Program-made: the position numbers and the translations under genes | Notes under the pieces: model-generated | The model's database searches: none | Seen by the model: the letters and a program-made list of their open reading frames with translations, nothing else | Told to the model about the DNA's origin: nothing | Shown: piece by piece, positions 51,501-63,034 of the stretch | Position numbering within the stretch: the stretch's first letter is position 1 | Layout of the letters: every line of letters starts with the position of its first letter | Origin: Sympetrum striolatum | Taxonomy: Eukaryota; Arthropoda; Insecta; Odonata; Libellulidae | Assembly (NCBI GenBank): GCA_947579665.1 | Contig: OX388350.1 | Span: 88,555,152-88,619,151 of the forward strand | Direction of reading: 5' to 3' | DNA length: 64,000 bases

Positions 51501-54500
51501 TTGTATCAATGTTGTGGAGAAGAGTGCATATCACTCCGATTCCTAAGAAAGGATGTTCCTCAAAACTGGAACACGTCTTTAACGTCAATTTTTTGTAAGA
51601 CTATCAAACACATCATTGTGAGTTCAATAATGCATTTCCTAAGTGACAAGGGGGAAATTAGTCAATGTCAACACGGTTTCCGTAAATCCGTAAAAAGTTA
51701 GGTCATGTGATACCCAGTTAGCCCCTTTTTCAATGACGCAGTTAAAGCAGCTAATAAGTATAAGAACTGACGACATATTTCTAGATTTCAGAAAAGCTTT
51801 CGATCAAGTATCGCATGTAAAATTAATTCATAAGTTGACGGCTTACTGGATTAACTGAAAAGTTGTTGAATGGATAAAGTCATTGTCAGTTGTGTTGGAC
51901 GGATTTTATCTGAAGAGGTTCGCGGCACATCCGGTGTTACACAGGGAAGTGTATTAGGACCAATTTTGTTCCTGATTCATATTAAAGAAGTTGTGGATAA
52001 TATTAAATGCAAGGTTATGTTATTTGCTGATGATACTGTTGTGTATAGAGAGATCGTAACTCAAGATGACACTGGTATCTTGCAGAACAATCTAAATATT
52101 ATTTCAGGTTGGTATAGTGATTGTCAAATTTGAGCTGACAGTAAAGAAATGTGTTGCTATGACTTTCACACAGTCCAGCAACATTACCTGAGTACGTTAT
52201 AGAATTTCAGGAAATCTATTGGCACTCCTGTTGCATCATAAATACGTAGGAATTATATTCGGTAGTAATTTTTCCTTCAAAGAGCATATTCGAGGCGTAG
52301 TAGGAAAGGCAAATGGCATGCAAAGGTTAGCCAGTGGAATTCTTAGGGGATGTTCATCAAGAGTAAAAGAAATAGCGTACTATTCTCTGATTCAACCTAT
52401 ACTTGAGTATTGCTGTGCGATTTGGGGTTCTCACAAAGAGGATTAATTTCCGATCTAGAGATGGTTAAACGTAGAGCAGCAAGGTTTGTTAATAGAGATT
52501 TCAGATTTGACAGCAGTGTTTCAGCTATGATAGAATATGTCGGATGGAACTCTCTTAGTGATACAAGACTTGAGTATCGATGGAAGCTTTTTGATCTTCG
52601 GGAGAAAACAAAAAAGCAATACAGGGAAGTAGTTGCCAGTACAGAAAGTTACTTTTTGTATTTATCCCGCAAAGTATTAGAGAAGCTAATAGCTGTCCAG
52701 GTTAGATAGGGTTGTCGGTGTTTTACACCCCCTGCCATGCACCACTGGCAGATTGCAGAGTTTAAATGTAAAATGTAACTGTACCATAATCTGCATTGAT
52801 CTTAGTTGACTATAGTTCTATTGGTAATCCGCAAGTACCAGCAAATATTGTGTGTTCCTCCCTTATTGTTATTATTTTGAGTAGTTGTGATCAAAATAAA
52901 CAAATGAATTTAGAAAGGAGTTGAGCTGCATTGAGACTCTCCTACTTGCTTGAATAGGATTAGAGGTGTGGTTTGCCCTTTTATATTGCCACACAACCCA
53001 AGAAATACAAAATAGAACTTTTTATTTGCGTAACATGATTAATTTTGTAGCTAAATTGACATCCCAAAGGGACTTCAAATCTATCCACCTTAATACAAAC
53101 ACAGACATCCAAATGGGTGATTATTTTGTTATGATATATATTTCTAATATGGTGGATGAGGTTAGAATAAAGAACTATAGGTAAACTAAGGAGAAGGCTA
53201 TGGACAGAGAAGAAAGGAGACGTCAGTGACGAGCAGGACCTGCTTCAGGACAGAACACCATATCATGATGATGATATTTCCATTGCAGAAGCTCATCATG
53301 GAAATAGTAATTACATTGGAGAATAATTCACCTGGCTGTCCTACTGTGAATTACTGAAAACCACTTTTACAATTTAGATACAAGTAAATTATAACCTTAA
53401 ATTTACTCACGCTGATTAACTGATATAGAGATATTTTCAGATGCATTATTTCCATCAGCATCTGTCACATTCAGTCTGAAAATATAGATTCCTTTGGTTA
53501 GCTCTGTGGCATTAACTTTCATTCCTCTGATACCCTTGTGGTATGAAGCAGAGTGGCTGGAAGATTTGTCCAATTCAGATGTTAATGAAGGCTTGCTTTC
53601 TTTCTCCAGAGAAATTAGAACTGCATCACTAGGCCCCCTGAAAAGAATAGTAGGAAATAATAAGAACGGTCAATACCGAAGAACACAAGAAAATTCTCAA
53701 AAATAAAACCTAATTTCATTATATCTAAATATAACTATAGAAGCATAAAAAAACTGTAAACAGCTCTCACTTATTATGTACTGTATTTACTCAAAAATAA
53801 TGCACCATCGAATGTAATGTAAAATTCAAGTATTGCAAATTGAAAAATCATTTTCTTACGATTCTAAAGCACACCGTAAGACATGCGGGCATACCATTTG
53901 CAACACCATATTGTGTGTATGTACAGTCCTGGCCAAAATTAACGCAGCACCGGCTGTAAGGATCGCTAGGGAGGTACTGCGTTAATTTTGGCCAGGACTG
54001 TACAATACAGTTATGTGCAACAATATAATTATACTTTTACATGTATGAACTGTATACAAAATGCTGATGGTTGACTACACCAGAAGTAAGTGTGCACATT
54101 AACCAATCCAAAATTGGTCATTTAAAAGTTTGATGGGCTAGCCAGTTCCCTTTTGATTAAAAACTATTGGCCAAAAGTTTAGTCACTAATCTTTGAGGGC
54201 TCTTACAGTGAAAATATCAATAGTACATTGGTATATGTTTGACAGGTTACATGGAACCAGGGTGAACTGAGGGTGCGGCCAAGCCAAAATTGTGCATGTC
54301 ATTTTCAAGTAAATACAGTATTTCCTTCAGCTGCCGAAAAGTATCACAATCCTATGGAACTGATAAAAACTATTCAATTAAAATTGGACAGATCACTGAT
54401 CTCAAATGGAAAGGAGTACATCATCAATTGTACTTAACCTGACATCACAAAATATCTACAGAATATTTACTATTTTCAGCTATGTTTTAATGGCTCACTT

Positions 54501-57500
54501 CAGCTTCCATTACACCATGACTGTTTATTTATGACTAAACACAAGCCAAAATAAATTCAGTGATATAAATTTTCAAAATATTACATACATTAAAAATTGA
54601 AAATAATTCCTCACTAAAATAAATTTAGGGAAATTTTACTTCACTACTGAATCCCCCTGTTATTAAACAGAGATGGTTTGTAAATATTGGCATCCTTCAA
54701 TTACCACCATCAAGTGCCTTTTTAAAGCAGCACACTATTTCATAGGTTTGAAGAAAATCTGTAATTACCGAAAAAGGCAATTTCTAAACAAAAGTTGAAG
54801 CTTTGGATAAAGTGTTTTGCAAATTTGATACGAAATAGTTGCCTTTTTTCATGTTGCAATGGCACTTTTCCAATTTATTATATACAAAGTTTGGATATCA
54901 GTATAGGAAATTATATTCCTAAAAATAAATCCAAAACTAAACCAAAATTTTATTAAACCACTTTATTAAATAAATTAATAAAGTGATCTAGAAAAAGTTT
55001 GGTTATGCTAAGATTTTTTACACCTTAATAAGTACCACAATATTGAAACTGAATCTCTATAGTTTATATTTCTAAAGCTTAAATTAGCATAATTTATTAG
55101 AATTAACGAGGCTTTAGCATTTTCATAAATGCTGGATGAGAAATGGTTGTGCTCAGCATCTCTACTTTCTCTAGAGCTATAGAAGAAATATTTACAGTCA
55201 ATGGCTGGCACATAGTCAACAAAGCAGAGTACAAGCAGTGGCTAAATTTTGCTAGTATTGCAGATAAATTTTCACAATATGAGAATGTGGTCCATACCGC
55301 TTGAGTCTAAATTTATTATGCCATTTTTGGGACTAATAGGAGCAGAAAATCATAAAAAAAGATATCTAGTTCTAATTCTTCAATTCTCTTAAATTTCAAT
55401 TTATTTACAAAGAAAGGTGAATTTTTTTGTAACACAATTTCTTGAATAACTTACTTGATGAACATAACATAACAATATTTAGGAATTAGAAAAATGTTAT
55501 GTTCTTGGTTCTTTAACTTAACATTAAAACATCTTTGGCCATATATTTGAATCAGTAAATACCTTATTTGTTGCCAATGCCAGCTGACAACTGCAACATC
55601 ATCTGTACTCTTTGAACCATCCAAGACGAACCAGGTCCTTGGCAAAGATATAGATGCATTCCCTCCAGCATTTGCTGAGAAAAGGGCAATCAACAGCTAC
55701 ATTTTAACCATTAATAATTAACACCTTCATTGTGGAAAACGGATTTGGATATAGATCTCAAGATTGTCCACTTAGAAAATTATTTCCTTCCATTATTTTA
55801 CAGATAACTCATCTTTTTGAGATTAAATTACATATTCTTACCTTCCAAGCATTCTTTACCTTTTAGTTAGCATTTATTCTAATTTACGTAATGTTGCACT
55901 GAAATAGAATCTAGAATAGGCTAGAATCGTAAAAAGATGGACAAAAATACAAAAGTGGTGTTTTTGAGTGTGGATCTTGAAACTTCAAATGGTTACTGCC
56001 AGTGGCGCAGCAAGGGGGGGGGGGTTAGGGGTTCAAACCCCCCCAAGAGTCAAGTCCTATGACTAGCTCTGTCCTTTTATTTCTGCTGAAGACTACAAAA
56101 CCCCCCCTCACTGAGAGGGGGTTACCACGCAAGTCTTATAGATACAGTGCTTGTCATGTGTTTGCTTGATAAATTCAGCGAAAGCGGCCTAGAGTCGAAA
56201 TTGATATCAATGAGATGCTATGATGCGAGTGTTTCGCACACAATACTCAACGCATTTCTTAAGCCTATCCTTAAGTTAGGTGACTCACACCATAAGATAA
56301 GATTCCCATGTGAAAAATTCAAAATGCTGATTTGTTTACTCCTCGAAAAATACAAGGGAACATTTGAGAAGTAATTCGAAACTTGCACCCTGAAAACAGA
56401 GATTGAGTTTGAGAGACTAACTGATAAAACACTCAGTTAGATCTTCTGCATGTGACTGTTTTAAGGGTGTGAATGCAAAGCTAGGCTCGTGAGTAGTGCT
56501 TTTGAGAAATTCACAGTTCGAAGGAGAGTTTAGTTTGGATTTCATAAGGTACAGATGGACATCTGAAGATTCTTATCACAGTCTGCTAGCAGCTCGAGGC
56601 CGCTATTGAAAAAATGTAAGTTAATGGCTATGTGGTTTATTGTGAAATAACCATTATTAGATGCATAAATTAGGATTTTCTTATTTAATGGCTGTTATCG
56701 GAGGGCACATCTCAAGATGAGTTTAGCAACAATTGCAAAGCTGCTTGTTCCTTTATTAAGCATTCTGGACGATTAAAAGTCTGCACAGTAAACTCTTCAT
56801 TACTCGGGATGATAGAAAATATACTGATTTTTATGTTATGATTGCCTGTTAATTTGATGTATATTTACAAAAATGAATCGATAACTGAAGTTCCGTAGAA
56901 ATTTGAAAAAGTATTGGAGCAATATAAGATATCAGTAAAAATTTATTTGCAATGATATTATTAATAATATACCATTTCGGAAGCAAATCAGTCAGCTGAA
57001 AGGTATTGTGCACATAAGTTACGCACATATTTATTGGAACTGTGACTTAATGACTTGAAATGAATTTGATAAACTTTTCAAACTGTGATTTAAATTCTTC
57101 AGTTTCCTTTTCAATGCAGCCAATTTTTTCTCTGGTAATAGAATCCATGATTAATCCTGTTAACCATGTGGTCATGCAATGCCCCTTCAAAATTTCAATA
57201 GATAGAAAATTTTTCTTTCCTTTGAACACTCAGTGTGTAAGACTGGGTTCGCGTCAGCTCTCTGCTGGTTTAACCACTGAGCTGTTACTTAGTCTAAAAA
57301 ATTTCAATAGATAGAAAATTTTTCTTTCCTTTGAACACTCAGTGTGTAAGACTGGGTTCGCGTCAGCTCTCTGCTGGTTTAACCACTGAGCTGTTACTTA
57401 GTCTAAATAATTGTAAGTTAATGTCTGCATTTTTTCCACCTTGGTATGTAACTTGATTTCTGCAAATTCAATTATAATATCAACTATAATCAAGAGTCTA

Positions 57501-60500
57501 CAGTATATTTTAATGCAGCCAAATTTTTACTGTCCGGTATGTGGCACATTCAATTGAATATTTAGCTAATACATATACAACGTAATCAGGCTTAATTGTA
57601 AGCCTACCAGAAAATTTCATCTGATATAAATGATTTTTTTGTTTCTTATAAGAGAAGGTAATTTAAAAGCAAATGGATGAAGTCACCCCTTAGAAAGCTG
57701 CTGATGATATAGTCTAATAACGAAAGATGTTCAAATAAGGATGGGAACACCAATGTGGTGATTTATTGAGACTTGAGAGATTGAGATTTTAGATAATATA
57801 ATTTACTATAACTTTTGTATTTAACATATTTTTGTATCGCCGGTTGATTAGGAGTTATTCGTGAAATACTGATCAACCGATCAGCTGATTATGTACTTTG
57901 TGGGCGCTCTAACATAAAAACTATTAGTCGGATCAGCATCAAATTTCATATATAGTATTTTGGTTTGTGTCGTTAGAGTTGATTAGATTTTGGAGTAAAT
58001 CGATGAACCGAAAGTCGAGCTTCATTCTTCAAAGCTCATTTACGATTTTCAAAATATATCCATAAATATGATATTTAGGTATATACTATTATTTATAAAA
58101 GTTTTAGAAAATGTAATTTACTATGACTTTTGTATGAAACATATTTTTTTATCACTGATTGTTTAGGAGTTATTCATGAAATACTGATAACCGGAAGTTG
58201 CTGATTATGTACGTTGTGGGCGCCCGGGCTCTATGGGCGAAAGGCCAATTTCATTGTTTTTCATCGAACATGTCCCGAAAAACATTATTTATAATGTTTG
58301 TGACGTAAAAGATAATAATATATAAATTAATCACTCATCTTCAAAGTTTAGATGGAATATAGAGTTCGAAATTACTGTCGTAGATAAATATTTACATCTT
58401 ATGTATGGAGAAAGTCATGTGCTGGCCACATCAGATTTTTCTGGTGATAGAATCCCACGAATCTCAAAACTTATCCTGTTAACCTTGTGGTCATGCGATA
58501 CCCATTCAAAATTTCAATTCATAGAATATTTGTTTTCTTTGAACACTGAGCTTAAGACTGAATTTGCATCAGCTCTCTAAACCACCTATTACTTAGTATA
58601 AATAATTGTAAGTTGACGTCTTCATTTTTTTCACCTTGGTATGTGACTTTAATTCTGCAAGTTCAATTATAATATCAACTATAATCAAGAGTCCACTGTA
58701 TTTTTTAATGCAGCCACATTTTTTAATTTCGGTAAGTGACACATTCAATCAAATACTTAGCTAATACATAAATAACGAAATCTGGCTTAATTGTAAGCCT
58801 GCCAGAAAATTTCATCTGGTATAAATGATTTTTTGAATCTCATATAAACCTTGTGCAATGAGCTGTATATATACTTCATATCATTATTTGTATACATTGA
58901 TGGCGTTTTATTGACAGGCGATGTTTCAATTAAATTCCAAAATTTGCTGATGATATAGTCAAATAACGAAAGATATTGAAATAAGCAAGGGCGTGCCCAT
59001 GTGGGGGATCTAATGAGTGGATGTTACGTTTTACATAGCTTGCAAAATAACCATTACTAATTTTTTCCTTCCCACGCTTTGCAACCTCTAGGAAGAAAGA
59101 ACTCTCAAAACTCTATCTAGTTTATATCTACAACACTAAAAACTTCAGCATAGAAAAATATGACTTCTGAATAGATATCGGAAGTATCCAAACCAGAAAT
59201 CCAAACAACACTTATGATAAGTTTCCAATAGTTCGCTTATGTAAACTACTATCTTGGAAAGCTGAATAAGTTGACCACATAAGAGTTAAACTCCTCTAGT
59301 TTTCAATGCATCTAGTTTTTGAAAGAATTGACATATATTATAGTAAGAAGCGGGCATGAATATACTAGCCCCTGTAAGGTAGGCATTTTTAGTTTTCTCA
59401 GCCTTAGACCACCCCCATTGGTAAATCCTGGCTGCGCCACGGGTTATTGCTGAATACATTTCGTATATAACCATGCAAATAACTTATGTTGATTCTTGTC
59501 TTGTATTTTTTTGCAAAATTATTCAAATTCAAACTGATAATAAACCTGTTAGAAGAAATTTATTGGATAAAACACAATGCTATGTTATAAACCTGTACCT
59601 TAGCTGGCAACCCACCGTTACTTATCAGAATACGATCCATGGTGGAGTAAAATACCTTATTTGTATTGTATCCCTTCCTTATGTATACATAATTTACCAT
59701 CAAATATTGTTATTCTGATGGTTTCTGATAGTTTTCGAGTCACGACCCACCGGTTGGGAACCACTGCTCTAAAGTGTTATTAAAACCCTGTTTCTAAAAT
59801 GATTATTATAAATGATTGACTAACCAACAGGAGGTTCATTAGTTGGTGGCTTCACAAAAACATGAACTTCTGCAGAGGAGTTTTGGCCAGAGTTGTCCGT
59901 CACTCTCAGAGCAAATGTGTACATTCCTTCTTCCAAGTTGGACAGCTCCAGAAATGGTGTCCTAGTATTCTAAATTTAGAAAAATTGATTTTAAATTACC
60001 ATTTACAAACCACTTATCCATGAGAAATAAATTTAGAATTATTTAAAAACCTATAATCAAAGAGAGTAAATGCCTGTAGCATGCCAGTAATATGTATGTA
60101 AGCAAGCCAAAGGTATTTATTTTGCAGTGCAATGCAAAGTAATGCCTGCAGTAAATGTAGTAACTTTTATAAAGATATCTACTGTTTTAAAAGGCTTCCT
60201 CAAAATCAAAATGTAGTAGTCAATTTTTAGTCATGCAATAGAAAATATAAATTTTCCAATTCGTATCAATATGAAATTGGAATTATCTTTTCATTTAATT
60301 CTATGATGTTCAACCAAGCCAGTCTAAATTTTATTATTTTCTAATTTTAAAGATTAATCTAATCTAATTAAAAACGACTATTCAAAATGTAAAACAAAGG
60401 ACTCTCCAGAATCTTATATAATGTTTTGTTAAACTCCTGGTTCATTACTGTGTCTTTATATTTATAAATGTATAAATTTTCGAAAGAAGTTTAAAACATA

Positions 60501-62412
60501 ATGCGTCTGGAGTAATAATTTTAAGTCAGTGACGGAAATAGACTGTGTCCAACTTATGTTTGGCTAAGCAACAACACTGTTCATGGCCAAATTGAGCCAA
60601 ATGTTCTTTCAATTTCATAATTATTTTCCTTTTAGTATGTCCAATATATTTTAACCCAAACTCTGGACAAGTCAAGTCATAGATGCCTGATTTACGATGA
60701 TTATTTATTTTATCTTGGTTGCTTACCAGTACATTTTTAATATTATTGGAATTTTTAAACCAAAGTTATATGTTATTTTGTTTGAATATTTTATGGAGGC
60801 CTTTAGTTAATTGTGGGCAGTAGTCTAATTTCAGGAACCTATTTTTCTCCTTAATTGGATAAGATAATGTGGTATGAATATTAATTAAGCGTTTAATATA
60901 TATATTTTAACTAAGGTATTGATTAAAATAGTATTAAAACCCAGTTTCACAGCTAATTTTTCTATATACAGTGTTTCCCTTTTAAACCTGTCATGAGCAA
61001 GGTTTACCAGACTAAGTGTTGAAAGGCTACATATGTTTATGAACAACAGGATGGAATGAGTTATTAGAAATATAGTTATTGGTAGCAGTGGGTTTCCTAA
61101 AAATATCAAACTCATAACGGTTATGCGTCTTACGCACTAACAAATCAAGAAAAAGAAGCTTCCCAATTTATTTTAGTTCAAAACAAAATACAATTGTAGG
61201 GCAAACTGTGTTAAGATTATTCGAGAAAGTGTCAATATTATACAAATTACAATTAAATATAGCAAAGATGTGTCAACATATAAATGTTGTTGAATGTAAA
61301 GTACCTTCTTTTACATTTTACAGCCATCATTGGCTGAGTATATATTTAAGGAGCACCTATGATTACATTAAAAGATTGTTGATAAGCTGATTTTGAAAAT
61401 GATTGCAAAAAGTTGTTTTTAAGACACATTTCATTTCCAAAATAAAATACAGCAAAATTTTCTAATAAAAATACTTTAAAACGAGATAAAATTAATTATT
61501 GATTTCATTTCAATAATATTAAATAAAAAATGTAATCTCAGAAATTCTTTAAAAGTTCTCCATTTATTTCAAAAATATTTAATTTCCTCATTTTTGAGCT
61601 GACTCTGGAATATCATTTGACATCATTTATTCTCATTAGATGCTTTCTATTATATATAGATGCCAGAAAAATTGTGATTTTGAACCTCAGTGTCATGGGT
61701 TAGATTCCAGAGGGCCATAAAGTCCCGATTTTTCCCATTTAAAAGAATTGCTTTAATTATCGGGAATTTAAAAAAATACTTCCCAGAGAGGTAGAGAATC
61801 AAAACTCAAGGAGCCTATAGATATGGCCATGCTCTATCGAAAATATTAATGACTTTTACAAAAAATGTCCTGGGTTCGATGCTAGGACGATATAAATATC
61901 TCCCATTTAAAATACATTGGTGCAGTTTTTCTTTTTCATCTTCGAAGATTATCCTTGATTTGATGCTAGGTCGGGGCAAATATTCTCCCATTGAAAATGC
62001 ATTGTGACGATCTTTAAGATTTTTAAAACTCACTTCCCGATAACATGGAAACATAAAACTAGGCAAGTAGATAGAGATAATGAATATATTTTATGTACCC
62101 TATTTAACGTTTCTCTGTTTGTCTTTGGTTAGATCCCAGAGAGCCATTTACATTCCTCAATGCATTTCTGATGGGGATAAAGGAATTATATTTTAGGTCC
62201 TTCCCGGAATGATAGCGACTTCAAATTTTCCATTAAATAAGATCAAGTCCTAACAAGTCATAACTGTGCTTTCACATTTGTCCATAGGTCCTGGGTTCGA
62301 CACCAGGCGTCTCTAAAATTAGAAATTGCTATGATTTTTAAGATTTTTTTTAATCCCTTCTCAATATCATAGTAACTTAAAACTTCGGCATGTGAAGAGA
62401 GATCAAAAATAC

Positions 62413-62451
<39 letters not shown>

Positions 62452-63002
62452 GCTGTTTTAAGTTTCCCTGTTGGTCCTTGGTTCGATCCCAGAGAGTCCA
62501 TTACATTACCCAATGCATTTCAGATGGGGATAACGGAGTCTTAATTTTGGACCTTCTCTACATGATATGGACTTCAAAATTTGAATCAGATAAGTTTTAT
62601 TTCTAACAGGGCATCAATTCGCATCTTCAAAAAGATCCTGGGTTCAAAACCAGATGCCTGCTATTTGAGACATGTGACAGGAATTTCTAATTACTTATGA
62701 TACAGTTTTGAAAATATTTTCAGCTCATCCCTGTAAGATAGGGAATTCAAAATCACATATTTCCCAGAAAACGCACTCTTCTTTATTTATATTTATAAAA
62801 CTATGACTAAAAGTGCATGAGTTTAACGCCAGGTAAGTGCAAATTTCTCCTATTTAAGATAAATTACGGCGATTTTTAAGAATATTATCTATTCCTTTTT
62901 TTTATTCTTTTGAGGACCTTCTCGATATGATATCGACTAAAAATTTTTATCATCAATATGCTTGCAGAATGCAAGCAACTTTTACTCATTTTATATATAT
63001 AT

Positions 63003-63034
<32 letters not shown>

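Larger units (their letters stand above)
55997..59442. other. Possible large element with inverted GTGGCGCAGC ends
   Basis: CAGTGGCGCAGCAAGGGGGG at 55997 faces GGTAAATCCTGGCTGCGCCA ending near 59437. Both are the ends of a common insect repeat. The pair could bound one element or be two separate insertions. The interior has a duplication but no protein I recognise. Confidence 0.3.

Noticed and set aside
62415..62451. Regulatory TATA cluster
   Set aside because: A plain (TA)n microsatellite within the array half copy.
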